A DNA stretch of 64,000 nt, from assembly GCA_035627955.1 (NCBI GenBank), contig DASPKU010000012.1:186001-250000 (forward strand), written 5' to 3'. The translations under genes were made by a program, and so were the position numbers. This DNA comes from Phycisphaerales bacterium (GTDB taxonomy: Bacteria > Planctomycetota > Phycisphaerae > Phycisphaerales > UBA1924). This document shows, piece by piece, positions 50,325-58,284 of this stretch (positions are counted from its first letter, which is position 1; every line of letters begins with the position of its first letter). Below the pieces are notes generated by a model. The model was not told the origin of the DNA and searched no databases. It saw nothing but the letters and a program-made list of their open reading frames with translations.

Positions 50325-51497
50325 TCAGATTGGGGGTTTCGCGGGGCGCTTGGGGGGAGGCTGCTTGGTGGAGGTGCGCTTGGTGATCTTCTTGCGCGCG
50401 GCTGAGCTCGAGGGGGCGGGGGCGGCGGAAGGCTTTGCGGCGGTTGGCTTTGTGGCTGGGGGAGCGGTGGCGGCGGGCTTGGCGGGCGCGGCGGCGGGCT
50501 TCTTGACCGGCTTTGCGGTGGGCTTGGCGGGGGCGGTGGACTCGGGCGGGAAGGGGCCCGGCTTGCCGCCGGCGGTGAAGATGGCGCGGAGGCGCTCGAG
50601 GTTGATGGAGTCGAGCTGCTTGGGGCTGCCGGGCTCGGGGGGTCCCGGCGGGCACTCGTCCTCCTTGGGGGTCTCGAGGATCTTGGGGAGTTTGCTGATG
50701 CGCGGGTGGTTGATGACGGCGGGGAAGCCGGAGGAGGAGAGGGTTTCGAGCGTGGGCTTGAGGGCCAAGCCTCCCACTGCACCCTCGCCGATGTGCTGGT
50801 GGCGGTCGAGCTTGGAGCCGAGTGCGCCCTTGCTGTCGTTGAGGTGCATGACGTGGAGGTTTTCTATCCCGCACATCTGGTCGAACAGCTTGAGCGACTG
50901 CGTGGCGGCGGCGGCGGTGCTCATGTCGTAGCCCGCGGCGTGGAGGTGGCAGGTGTCGAGGCAGAAGCCGACACGCTGGGGCTCGCCGGTCATGTCGATG
51001 ATGAGCTGCCGGAGGGCGGCGAGGTGCTCGAACCGGCCGCCGATGTTGGTGCCGCTGCCGGTGGTGCCCTCGAGGCAGGCGATGGTCTTGAGCCCCTTGG
51101 TGCGCTGGAAGAGTTCTTTGTACGCGGTGGCGATGCGGTGCAGGCCCTGCTCGAGCGTGGTGCTGGTGTAGGCGCCGGGGTGGTGCACGACGAAGGGGAT
51201 GCCCAGGACCTCGGCCCGCTCGAGCTCGACGGTCATGAGGTCGATCGACTTGCGCCAGATTTCGTCGCCCGGGCTGGCGAGGTTGATGAGGTAGCTGGCG
51301 TGGGAGACGACCCTTCCTTCCCACTTCAGCCGCTTCATGTGCGCCAGCCAGTCGCGCTGCATGCCGGGGTCGAGCGGGTGCACCTTCCACTGCCGCTGGT
51401 TCTTGGTGAAGACCTGCACGGTGTCGAAGCGAAGGGCCTCGGCGCGGAGCAGGGCGTTGACCATGGTGCCGGCGATGGAGAGGTGGGAGCCGAACAT
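50325..51497 (-). CDS. nfo: endonuclease IV (AP endonuclease) with basic tail
   Basis: 390 residues. The Nfo TIM barrel carries the three-zinc ligands: GSHLSIAG (His near 4), VSHASYLINLA, a Glu in IACLEGTTG, FCLDTCHLHAAGYD (Asp and His), HVMHLNDSKGALGSKLDRHQHIG and a final Glu in KILETPKED. It cuts DNA 5' to abasic sites in base-excision repair. The barrel ends near residue 290. An unusual 90-residue tail rich in Lys, Pro and Ala (AKPTAKPVKKPAAAPAKP and similar) follows, like histone H1 or bacterial nucleoid-protein tails. ATG at 51497 is the start that gives the family N-terminus. Confidence 0.95.
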   Translation of the reverse strand: MFGSHLSIAGTMVNALLRAEALRFDTVQVFTKNQRQWKVHPLDPGMQRDWLAHMKRLKWEGRVVSHASYLINLASPGDEIWRKSIDLMTVELERAEVLGIPFVVHHPGAYTSTTLEQGLHRIATAYKELFQRTKGLKTIACLEGTTGSGTNIGGRFEHLAALRQLIIDMTGEPQRVGFCLDTCHLHAAGYDMSTAAAATQSLKLFDQMCGIENLHVMHLNDSKGALGSKLDRHQHIGEGAVGGLALKPTLETLSSSGFPAVINHPRISKLPKILETPKEDECPPGPPEPGSPKQLDSINLERLRAIFTAGGKPGPFPPESTAPAKPTAKPVKKPAAAPAKPAATAPPATKPTAAKPSAAPAPSSSAARKKITKRTSTKQPPPKRPAKPPI

Positions 51498-51523
51498 GGC
51501 CACAGAATAGGGGGAATACCAAA

Positions 51524-51550
51524 CACGGAGGCACGGAGAGCACGGAGGCT
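51524..51550. repeat. CACGGAGG-type short tandem repeat
   Basis: Three units ACGGAGGC/ACGGAGAGC/ACGGAGGC between nfo and the toxin-antitoxin pair. It is the same class of purine-rich 8-9-base repeats found elsewhere in the window. Confidence 0.6.
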
Positions 51551-51594
51551 GCACGGAATGGGGTGGGAAAGAGAGTCGGATATGATGGCGTGCC

Positions 51595-51843
51595 ATGACC
51601 ATCAACATCCCTGACGACATCCTGCAGCGGGCGGGGCTGACGGAGCGCGAGGTGCTGATCGAGCTGGCGTGCAGGCTGTTTGATGCGGAGAAGCTCGGGA
51701 AGGGGCTGGCCGCGCGGATGTGCGGGCTGAAGCGGATCGAGTTCGAGGAAGAGTTGCGGAAGCGCAAGCTGGCGGTGTACCACACGAGCCTGGAGGAGTA
51801 CGAGCGCGAGATGGGGCGTGCGGGCGATCGGAAGGCCGGCTGA
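51595..51843 (+). CDS. UPF0175-family antitoxin
   Basis: An 82-residue protein: MTINIPDDILQRAGL followed by a helix with EREVLIELACRLFDAEKLGKG and LAARMCGLKRIEFEEELRKRKL, which fits the UPF0175 (helix-turn-helix) family, usually the antitoxin partner of a DUF3368 PIN protein. It probably binds DNA and represses the pair. The stop is three bases before the toxin ATG. Confidence 0.85.
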   Translation: MTINIPDDILQRAGLTEREVLIELACRLFDAEKLGKGLAARMCGLKRIEFEEELRKRKLAVYHTSLEEYEREMGRAGDRKAG

Positions 51844-51846
51844 GGC

Positions 51847-52332
51847 ATGCTTGTCGTCAGCGACACGTCGCCGTTGCGTGGGCTGCAGGTGCTCGGGCTG
51901 ACTCACCTGCTTCCTCTCTGGTACGGGCAGGTCGTAGTTCCGACCGCAGACGCGGCAGAACTGACCGTGCCGATCGCGGCCGCGGGGCCGTTCCCGTTCG
52001 CCCATCATCCGTTCATCAGGGTCGCCGCCCCTTCGGACCTCGGGCGGGTCCAAACGCTGCTCCAGCAGGTGGACAAGGGCGAGGCCGAGGCGATCGCGCT
52101 GGCCCTTGAGTTGAACGTGACGACGATCCTGATGGACGAGGTGGACGGGCGAGCGGTGGCGCGTCGCCTGGGCCTTTCACCAACCGGTGTTCTGGGGATG
52201 CTCGTGCGGGCAAAGCGTGAACGCCTCATTGCCGCCGCGTCTCCGCTGATCGAGCGGCTTGAGCGCGAGATTGAGTTCCGTGTGTCCGCTGCACTGCGCG
52301 AGAGCGTGCTCCGGGACGCGGGTGAACTCTGA
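51847..52332 (+). CDS. DUF3368 PIN-domain toxin
   Basis: A 161-residue PIN-like RNase. VVSDTSPLRGL gives the first acidic residue, GEAEAIALALEL the middle Glu and LMDEVDGRAVARRLGL the later Asp; GTxxxLxxAK-like GVLGMLVRAKRERLI follows, as in DUF3368 proteins. It is paired with the UPF0175 antitoxin directly upstream. The family N-terminus usually reads SNSSPLI; here it is SDTSPLR, so the active-site acid is kept. Confidence 0.87.
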   Translation: MLVVSDTSPLRGLQVLGLTHLLPLWYGQVVVPTADAAELTVPIAAAGPFPFAHHPFIRVAAPSDLGRVQTLLQQVDKGEAEAIALALELNVTTILMDEVDGRAVARRLGLSPTGVLGMLVRAKRERLIAAASPLIERLEREIEFRVSAALRESVLRDAGEL

Positions 52333-52391
52333 GAATGACGGGGACCGCGGGCTGGCGGATGCGGCGGTTGCCAATGGTGCGGATTGCCCGC

Positions 52392-52808
52392 TTAGGCAGG
52401 GATTCGCGCCAGGAGGGGCGGCCCATTCTGCGCGGCCGGGACACCGGGTGCGGCCCGCGCGCTGCCCAGGGCCACGCTGAGGATCGGCGACCAGGGCCCG
52501 CTCACGTCGGCGCGCTGGCCCTGCACGGTGTACTCAACGCCCGTGACGCCCGCGGGCACGGTGTTGTCGGTGAATCGCTTGGCGCCGGTGACTCCCAGGA
52601 ACGAGAACTCGCGCTCGCCCGCGAGGCGGCGGCGCACGATGTAGGTCGTGCCCTGCGTGCCCCGAGGATTCCGCGCCTTCCATGAGATCTCCAGGGCCCC
52701 GTCACCGCTGATGAGCCGGGCCGCGAGTTCTTTCGGCTGCGCCGGCGCGGAGGCCGGCTGCGGTTTGCAGGGTTGCGGTGATTGGCCGGACGTGCAGATT
52801 CGTGGCAC
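52392..52808 (-). CDS. FnIII-like protein, short copy
   Basis: 138 residues. Residues 1-30 are Pro/Gln-rich; one FnIII-like domain (ISGDGALEISWKARNPRG, TTYIVRRRL, KRFTDNTVPAGVTGVEYTV) closely follows the order of the domain in the gene at 8461 (LNTDGSLTIQWKCKNP, GTLPAGVGTVQYTV). The helical N-terminal half of that protein is missing. The frame remains open upstream as far as 53366 but has no ATG, GTG or TTG, so 52808 is the only plausible start unless the gene is a broken fusion. It sits beside the second 21-bp array, like its paralogue. Confidence 0.65.
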   Translation of the reverse strand: MPRICTSGQSPQPCKPQPASAPAQPKELAARLISGDGALEISWKARNPRGTQGTTYIVRRRLAGEREFSFLGVTGAKRFTDNTVPAGVTGVEYTVQGQRADVSGPWSPILSVALGSARAAPGVPAAQNGPPLLARIPA

Positions 52809-52913
52809 GGCGCGGTCCGCGGCTGTGATTGAGCGGTCAGTCTGGCGGAATGACTGGTCTGTGCCGCGGGCTGACTGCTCTGTTTCGGGATCGCAGCGGT
52901 CAGGGCCAAGCGC
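52809..52913 (-). repeat. 21-bp phased tandem array 2 (five units)
   Basis: The 8-base motif (G/C)(C/T)G(G/C)TC(A/T/C)G starts at 52812, 52833, 52854, 52875 and 52896 on the plus strand, exactly 21 bases apart. In gene orientation the units end in AC(A/T)GACC(A/G)(G/C)TCA-type sequence with nine variable bases. The array abuts the start of the short FnIII-like gene. The period is the same as in the array at 8041, while the conserved motif differs. Confidence 0.7.
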
Positions 52914-52960
52914 GCGGCGCGGTGACCGTGCTGCCTTCGCGAGCGACGGCTGCGCAGCGT

Positions 52961-53323
52961 GCCCGAACGTCAGTGCGCGCGGGTGTCGCGCAACCGAGAG
53001 GGCCTCAAGGCCGGCCCTCTCGGGCTCTCCCTGGCCCCTCTGCGTGATGGGGCGCGTGTCGATTGCGCGGGCGGCTTGTCTTGAGCAGGGAGTCGCAAGA
53101 GGGGCGGCAGCCCCTTTTGCACCCGCGGAACTGCTGAAGCGCAGGGCACGCCCGAGCGTCAGTGCGCGCGGGTGTCGCGCAACCGAGAGGGCCTCAAGGC
53201 CGGCCCTCTCGGGCTCTCCCTGGCCACTCTGTGTGATGCCGCGCCTGCCGAGCGCGCGGACGGCTTGCCTTAAGCAGGGAGTCGCAAGAGGGGCGGCAGC
53301 CCCTTTTGCACGCGCGGAACTGC
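52961..53323. repeat. 189-bp tandem duplication (two copies)
   Basis: Copies 52961-53134 and 53150-53323 are strongly similar over 174 bases at a distance of 189. Each contains the hairpin CCGAGAGGGC / GCCCTCTCGG and the strings GGGAGTCGCAAGAGGGGCGG and CCCCTTTTGCAC. No gene is supported on either strand. 189 equals nine times 21, the period of the adjoining array, which may or may not be chance. Confidence 0.8.
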
Positions 53324-53366
53324 GGCCCGCTCCGTGAGAGGCGCAGCCCGGTGCGCGCGAGCGGCG

Positions 53367-53915
53367 TCACTCTTCTTCGAGGCTCGTCGCGAGCGCGACC
53401 TGCCAGCCCTCTAGGCCGGTCGCGATTTGAAGGGTGAACCGCGGCGCACCCGGCGAAAGGCCGATCCCCGAAGAGCCGAAGTTCGAGCCCGCATCTTGCA
53501 GCCATTCCGCGATCCGCTGATCAACGGCCGCGGGGCTGAGGCCGATGGCCACGCCCACTTCGCGACACTTGGCGGCAACTTCATCCTTGTTGCCCTGCGG
53601 CAGCCTGAAGTACAGCGAATCGACACGGTCCCCGTCGATCGTGCCGGTCAGGTACTCAACCGGGAGCCTCAGGATCCCTCCGTCGTGTGTTGGGATTTCA
53701 ACGGAGCGGAATCGATCGGTCGTGAACGCGTAACGCTGATCGTACATGTGGACTCGTTGCGGACCGGTGATGCCGAGCTCGGTCGCCGTGGGCATCCTTC
53801 TCGTGATGCTCAAGACCGCGCGCTGCCGCAGCGTTCCCAGCGAAGCAAGCAGCAAGCCGACCAGCAGGGCGGCCGCTCCGAGAATGACCAGCATCGTCTT
53901 CCGAGGTCTGGTCAT
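53367..53915 (-). CDS. membrane-anchored hypothetical protein
   Basis: 182 residues. The N-terminal membrane anchor MLVILGAAALLVGLLLASLG follows a basic start, then comes a soluble extracytoplasmic domain (FRSVEIPTHDGGILRLPVEY, DSLYFRLPQGNKDEVAAKC) with a C-terminal helix-strand part ending FTLQIATGLEGWQVALATSL. No family is recognised. It is less GC-rich than guaB, which ends 18 bases beyond its start on the same strand. Confidence 0.7.
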   Translation of the reverse strand: MTRPRKTMLVILGAAALLVGLLLASLGTLRQRAVLSITRRMPTATELGITGPQRVHMYDQRYAFTTDRFRSVEIPTHDGGILRLPVEYLTGTIDGDRVDSLYFRLPQGNKDEVAAKCREVGVAIGLSPAAVDQRIAEWLQDAGSNFGSSGIGLSPGAPRFTLQIATGLEGWQVALATSLEEE

Positions 53916-53933
53916 TGCACAGCCCGCCTCGCC

Positions 53934-55532
53934 TTACCCCCCCTTGCTCGCCATGTAGTTGGGGCTTTCCTTCGTGATCATGATGTCGTGGGGATGGTTC
54001 TCGATGACGGTGGCGCCGGAGACGCGGCAGAACCTCGCGTCGGTGCGGAGCTCCTGGATGGTGCGGCAGCCGCAGTAGCCCATGCTGGAGCGGAGGCCTC
54101 CTACTAACTGGTAGACGAACTCGGCGAGGGGGCCGCGGTAGGCGATGAGGCCCTCGACGCCTTCGGGGACGAACTTCTGTTTGGCGTTGCCGGTGCTGTC
54201 GACCTTGTCGGCCTGGCGGTAGCGGTCGGCGCTGCCGGCGTTCATGGCGCCCTCGCTGCCCATGCCGCGGTAGGACTTGTAGCGGCGGCCGTGGGTGATG
54301 ACGACCTCGCCGGGGCTTTCGTCGAGGCCGGCGAAGAGCGAGCCCATCATGACCACCGATGCGCCCGCGGCGATGGCCTTGGGGATGTCGCCGCTGTGGC
54401 GGATGCCGCCGTCGGCGATGACGGGGACGTCCAGGCCCGCACGCGCGAGGGCGTCGGCGGCCTGCATGACGGCGGTGATCTGCGGGACGCCCACGCCAGT
54501 GACAACGCGGGTGGTGCAGATGGAGCCGGGGCCGATGCCGACCTTCACGGCGTCGGCGCCCGCCTCGGCCAGGTCGAGCGCCGCCTCGGCGGTGGCGATA
54601 TTGCCCGCGATGACTTGGAGGCCCGACTGCTTGACGGACTGCATCTGGCGGAGCTGGCGAACGGTGCGGAGGACGTTCTCGCTGTGGCCGTGGGCGGTGT
54701 CGACGGTGATGACGTCGACCTCGGCGGCGATGAGGGCCTCGACGCGGTCGTACTGGTCAACGCCCACGGCGGCGCCGCAGCGGAGGCGGCCGCGGGAGTC
54801 GGTGCAGGCCTTGGGGTACCTCGAGAGACGCTCGATGTCACGCATGGTGATCAAGCCGGTGAGGCGGCCTTGGTCGTCGATGAGGACGAGCTTCTCGACC
54901 TTGTTCCGGTTGGCGATTGTTTCTGCCTGCTCGAGCGTGGTGCCGGCGGGGGCGGTGATGACGTCCTTGGTCATGACGTCCTGCACGCGGGTCTGCGTGT
55001 CGTCGACGAACTTGAGGTCGCGGCGGGTGATGATGCCGAGCACCTTGCCCTTCCCGCGCGGGTTGGATGAGCCGTCCTCGGTGACGGGGAAGCCGGAGAC
55101 GTTGTGCGTGCGCATCAGCTCCTTGGCGCGGGCGACGGTGTCGGTGGGGCCGAGGGTGAGGGGGTCGAGGATGATGCCGTTTGCGGACCGCTTGACCTTG
55201 GCCACCTCGCGGGCCTGGGCCTCGATGCTGAGGTTCTTGTGGATGATGCCCAGCCCGCCCTCCTGGGCCAGTGCGATGGCCAGGGCGGACTCGGTGACCG
55301 TGTCCATGGGGGCCGAGAGCAGCGGGATGTTCAGGCGGATGGTCTTGGTCAGGAACGTGGAGGTGTCGGCGTCGGCGGGCATGACCGTCGAGCGGCGCGG
55401 CAGGAGCAGGACGTCATCGAAGGTGATGCCGTCCAGGGTGATCTTGGATTCGGGGGTGAAGGAAACCGGCTTGCTGGCAGGCGTTGGGGCAGAGGGGCGG
55501 GCGGAGGAGGCCTGAGTGGTGAGGGTTCCCAT
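53934..55532 (-). CDS. guaB: inosine-5'-monophosphate dehydrogenase
   Basis: A 532-residue enzyme oxidising IMP to XMP, the committed step of GMP synthesis. A TIM barrel is interrupted by two CBS domains (about 120-240; e.g. [18 protein letters not shown]). The catalytic loop [17 protein letters not shown] has the nucleophilic Cys near residue 340; [33 protein letters not shown] and the flap RGMGSEGAM...DRYRQ follow. An additional 25-residue polar N-terminus precedes the family start. It is downstream of, and divergent from, the debranching enzyme gene. Confidence 0.97.
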   Translation of the reverse strand: MGTLTTQASSARPSAPTPASKPVSFTPESKITLDGITFDDVLLLPRRSTVMPADADTSTFLTKTIRLNIPLLSAPMDTVTESALAIALAQEGGLGIIHKNLSIEAQAREVAKVKRSANGIILDPLTLGPTDTVARAKELMRTHNVSGFPVTEDGSSNPRGKGKVLGIITRRDLKFVDDTQTRVQDVMTKDVITAPAGTTLEQAETIANRNKVEKLVLIDDQGRLTGLITMRDIERLSRYPKACTDSRGRLRCGAAVGVDQYDRVEALIAAEVDVITVDTAHGHSENVLRTVRQLRQMQSVKQSGLQVIAGNIATAEAALDLAEAGADAVKVGIGPGSICTTRVVTGVGVPQITAVMQAADALARAGLDVPVIADGGIRHSGDIPKAIAAGASVVMMGSLFAGLDESPGEVVITHGRRYKSYRGMGSEGAMNAGSADRYRQADKVDSTGNAKQKFVPEGVEGLIAYRGPLAEFVYQLVGGLRSSMGYCGCRTIQELRTDARFCRVSGATVIENHPHDIMITKESPNYMASKGG

Positions 55533-55614
55533 TCCATAGGGTTGCGGGGTGGAGGGGTGGGGTCAAGGGGGGCGGTTAATGGGGGTGTGGCATGGTCGTA
55601 GACTCGGCGGAGGA

Positions 55615-55640
55615 GCACCGGTCGGGAGACCGGTGCCACC
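55615..55640. repeat. family A hairpin repeat (copy f)
   Basis: GCACCGGTC, the loop GGGA, GACCGGTG and CCACC. It ends three bases before the Shine-Dalgarno of the debranching enzyme gene, so in the transcript it can fold right beside the ribosome-binding site. Confidence 0.85.
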
Positions 55641-55653
55641 GGTGGAGGTGCCA

Positions 55654-57846
55654 TTGCCAACGTCGACGACCAAGCTGGACATCGAGAAGCTCGGGGACCT
55701 TGGGCGGTGCGAGTGGGTGCTGACCAACGGGCTGGGCGGGTTCGCGATGGGGACGGTGAACGGTGTGCCGGACCGGCGGTACCACGGCTGGCTCGTGGGG
55801 GCGATGCGGCCGCCGGTGGGGCGTGTGATGGGGCTGCACTCGGCGATTGAGTGGATCGCGCTGGAGGAGGCGGGCGACGAGGCGGTGCGGGGGAAGCGGA
55901 TTGAGCTGTCGAGCTACCGTTTCAGCGGGGGCGTGATCCACCCGAAGGGGATGCACCGGCTGGTGCAGTTCGAGCAGGGGGCGGGGTGGGTGCGGTGGGC
56001 GTACCTCGTGGATGATGAGGTGACGGTGACGCGCGAGCTGACGCTGGTGCGCGAGCGCAACACGGCGCTGGTGCGGTACCGCGTGACGGGGCTGCGGGGG
56101 CGGGCGTGGCTGGAGGTCAAGCCGCTGGTGGGGCTGCGTGATTACCACGCGCTGTTCCGGGAGCGCGCGGGGTACGCGTGCGAGGGGGGCGATGGGTGGT
56201 GCGAGGTGACGGGGCCGGAGGAACTGGGCAAGAAGCTGTGGATGAGCATGGCGCGGGACGGGAAGGAGAAGGCCGCGTTTGTGTGCGAGCCGGAGTGGTG
56301 GCGGAACTTTGAGTACGTGCGCGAGCACGAGCGCGGGATGGACTTTGTCGAGGACCTGTACTCGCCGGGGACGTTCGTGCTGGAGTGTGACCATCGCAAC
56401 AAGCCCGATTCGGAGGTGGTGTTCGCGGCCTCGCTGGATGGGGCGGTGCCGGAGGTAAGGTTTGATGAGGTGGTGGCGGGGCACAAGGCGCGGGTGAGCG
56501 TGGAGGGTTTGCCGCGGGGGTGCGCGGCGGAGTTGCTCGCGAGGAGCACCGAGATGAAGACATCTCGGTGGCACGATCTGGCGGTGGTGATTGAGGGGGC
56601 GGATCAGTTTGTGGTGAGGAGGGAGGGCACGAAGAACACCGGTCGGGAGACCGGTGCCACCAAAGGCGAAGACACCGGTCGGGAGACCGGTGCCACCAAA
56701 GGCAAAGGCCAGAGCCAGACGTCCATCGTCGCGGGGTACCCGTGGTTCAGCGACTGGGGGCGGGACACGTTCATCTCGATGCGGGGGCTGCTGCTGTGCA
56801 CGGGGCGGTACGACGAGGCGCTGAGCGTGCTGCGGGCGTTCGCGGGGCTGCAGAAGAACGGGCTGATCCCCAACTGCTTCGATAACGCGGGGCACGCCGA
56901 GTACAACACGGTGGACGCGTCGCTGTGGTACGTGCACGCGGCGTGCGAGTACCTGCGGGTGAGCGGGGACCGCGTGGGGTTCGAGAGCGTGCTGCCCGCC
57001 TGCCTGCACGTGGTCGATGCGTACAGGCGCGGCACCGAGTTCGACATCCGCATGGATCGTGATGGTCTAATCACCGCGGGCTGCGAGGGGACGCAGCTGA
57101 CGTGGATGGACGCGCGACGTGACGGCGTGGTGTTTACGCCGCGGCATGGGAAAGCGGTGGAGATCAATGCGCTGTGGTACTCGGGGCTGCTGGAGCTTGC
57201 CCACGCGGTGGACATCACCGACCGGGCGAAGGCGGAGGAGCTGCGCGAGTGCGCGGCGCGGTGCGCGGCGTCGTTCGGGCAGTTCTGGAACGCCGGGGCG
57301 TCGTGCCTGTTCGACGTGCTCACGCCCGACGGGGATGACTGGCGGCCCGATGCGCGGGTGCGGCCCAACCAGGTGTTCGCTGTGTCGCAGCCGTACTCGG
57401 TGCTGACGGCTCAGCAGAAGCGGGCCGTGCTGGCGAAGGTGAAGGAGCGGCTGCTGACGCCGATGGGGCTGCGGACGCTGGACCCTGCGGACCCGGGGTA
57501 TCGGCCGCGGTTCGAGGGGCCGATCAGGGAGCGGGACGCGGCGTACCACAACGGCACGGTGTGGCCGTGGCTGATCGGGGCGTATTGCGAGGGTGTGCTG
57601 CGGGCGGCTGAGTTCTCACATGCTTCGCGCGATGACGTGCGCGGGGTGATCGCGCCGCTGCTGCGGGAGTTCTGCGAGCGGACGGCGCAGGTGGGGCCGA
57701 TCCGGCAGCTGGCGGAGGTGTACGACGCGGAGGAGAAGCCCGGGCACCGGCGGGCGGAGGGGTGCATGGCGCAGGCGTGGTCGGTGGCGGAGGTGTTGAG
57801 GGTGATGTGTCTGGTCGAGGGCGAGCAGGATCGCGCGAGAAGGTGA
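55654..57846 (+). CDS. glycogen debranching enzyme (amylo-alpha-1,6-glucosidase type)
   Basis: About 730 residues from TTG at 55654, with GGAGG five bases upstream. The N-terminal beta domain (WVLTNGLGGFAMGTVNG, RRYHGWLVGAM) and the C-terminal (alpha/alpha)6 barrel (YPWFSDWGRDTFISMRGLLL, PNCFDNAGHAEYNTVDASLW, LTWMDARRDGVVFTPRHGK, AYHNGTVWPWLIGAY) are those of bacterial GDE enzymes that hydrolyse alpha-1,6 branches of glycogen. At the junction of the two domains, three family A repeats have been taken into the frame. One is read as STEMKTSRWHD, and two in tandem are read as twice 12 residues (NTGRETGATKGE, DTGRETGATKGK). The linker position makes the insertions tolerable. Confidence 0.93.
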   Translation: MPTSTTKLDIEKLGDLGRCEWVLTNGLGGFAMGTVNGVPDRRYHGWLVGAMRPPVGRVMGLHSAIEWIALEEAGDEAVRGKRIELSSYRFSGGVIHPKGMHRLVQFEQGAGWVRWAYLVDDEVTVTRELTLVRERNTALVRYRVTGLRGRAWLEVKPLVGLRDYHALFRERAGYACEGGDGWCEVTGPEELGKKLWMSMARDGKEKAAFVCEPEWWRNFEYVREHERGMDFVEDLYSPGTFVLECDHRNKPDSEVVFAASLDGAVPEVRFDEVVAGHKARVSVEGLPRGCAAELLARSTEMKTSRWHDLAVVIEGADQFVVRREGTKNTGRETGATKGEDTGRETGATKGKGQSQTSIVAGYPWFSDWGRDTFISMRGLLLCTGRYDEALSVLRAFAGLQKNGLIPNCFDNAGHAEYNTVDASLWYVHAACEYLRVSGDRVGFESVLPACLHVVDAYRRGTEFDIRMDRDGLITAGCEGTQLTWMDARRDGVVFTPRHGKAVEINALWYSGLLELAHAVDITDRAKAEELRECAARCAASFGQFWNAGASCLFDVLTPDGDDWRPDARVRPNQVFAVSQPYSVLTAQQKRAVLAKVKERLLTPMGLRTLDPADPGYRPRFEGPIRERDAAYHNGTVWPWLIGAYCEGVLRAAEFSHASRDDVRGVIAPLLREFCERTAQVGPIRQLAEVYDAEEKPGHRRAEGCMAQAWSVAEVLRVMCLVEGEQDRARR
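56546..56574. repeat. family A hairpin repeat (copy g) inside the debranching enzyme gene
   Basis: GCACCGAGATG, the loop AAGA, CATCTCGGTG and GCAC, in frame and read as STEMKTSRWHD. The stem matches copy e. Confidence 0.9.
56636..56697. repeat. two tandem family A repeats (copies h, i) inside the debranching enzyme gene
   Basis: Two copies of the CACCGGTC / GACCGGTG hairpin at 56636 and 56671 with a 36-base period (CACC at 56637 and 56673), that is 12 codons, keeping the frame. Each is followed by CAAAGG. Confidence 0.9.
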
Positions 57847-57861
57847 GTGCAAGGTAGACCG

Positions 57862-57900
57862 ATCCGGGACTTCGCCCAGAGCGGCTCAGTCCCGGCGTCG
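57862..57900. repeat. family D hairpin, copy 1
   Basis: CCGGGACT / AGTCCCGG encloses TCGCCCAGAGCGGCTC. A near-identical 39-base copy lies at 58195, so the pair flanks the small gene 57907-58152. Confidence 0.8.
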
Positions 57901-57906
57901 TAAGAC

Positions 57907-58152
57907 CTAGCAGCAGCCCCAGCCTTTTTTCTTGTTGCCGGCTTCGAGGAGTTTGGCGGCGTCGTCGGGGGACATGGTGCCTTCGGCGACGTAGGCCGCG
58001 ATCTCGCGGCGGGAGGTTTCGAGGTTCCGCGAGCGGACGATGCTGGTGATGGCCGTGAAGACCATGTGCAGGAAGGCGAGGACAAAGCCTGCGCTAAGCA
58101 TGAGCAGGGGTATGAGGCTGCGTTCGGAGAGTTCGAGGGCGAGGGTGTGCAT
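57907..58152 (-). CDS. small membrane protein with SHOCT-like tail
   Basis: 81 residues: one membrane helix (LIPLLMLSAGFVLAFLHMVF) and then SRREIAAYVAEGTMSPDDAAKLLEA, a short helix-turn-helix pattern like the SHOCT/ElaB-type C-terminal motif, ending KKKGWGCC. It is a paralogue of the gene at 58285 (same TM position, then SRREIAAFIAEGTMSPEQGERLMKA). Function is unknown; such motifs usually mediate oligomerisation. The two terminal cysteines are unusual. Confidence 0.75.
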   Translation of the reverse strand: MHTLALELSERSLIPLLMLSAGFVLAFLHMVFTAITSIVRSRNLETSRREIAAYVAEGTMSPDDAAKLLEAGNKKKGWGCC

Positions 58153-58194
58153 GGGGTGGTCTCGGGCGTTTCGGCGGGCTGCTATCGATTGCCA

Positions 58195-58233
58195 ATCCGG
58201 GACTTCGCCCAGAGCGGCTCAGTCCAGGCATCG
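58195..58233. repeat. family D hairpin, copy 2
   Basis: The same 39 bases as copy 1 with few changes (stem CCGGGACT / AGTCCAGG, one mismatch). It lies between the two paralogous small genes, followed by GC-rich copies of GGCGGGGCTC. Confidence 0.75.
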
Positions 58234-58284
58234 GGAGGGGGCGGGGCTCAGTCTCGACGTCGGGAGCGGGCGGGGCTCGGTGGG

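Noticed and set aside
52648-53337. A 229-codon plus-strand frame across the 189-bp repeat
   Set aside because: It runs antisense through the FnIII-like gene and repeats without a start signal; composition is Arg/Ala/Ser-rich noise.
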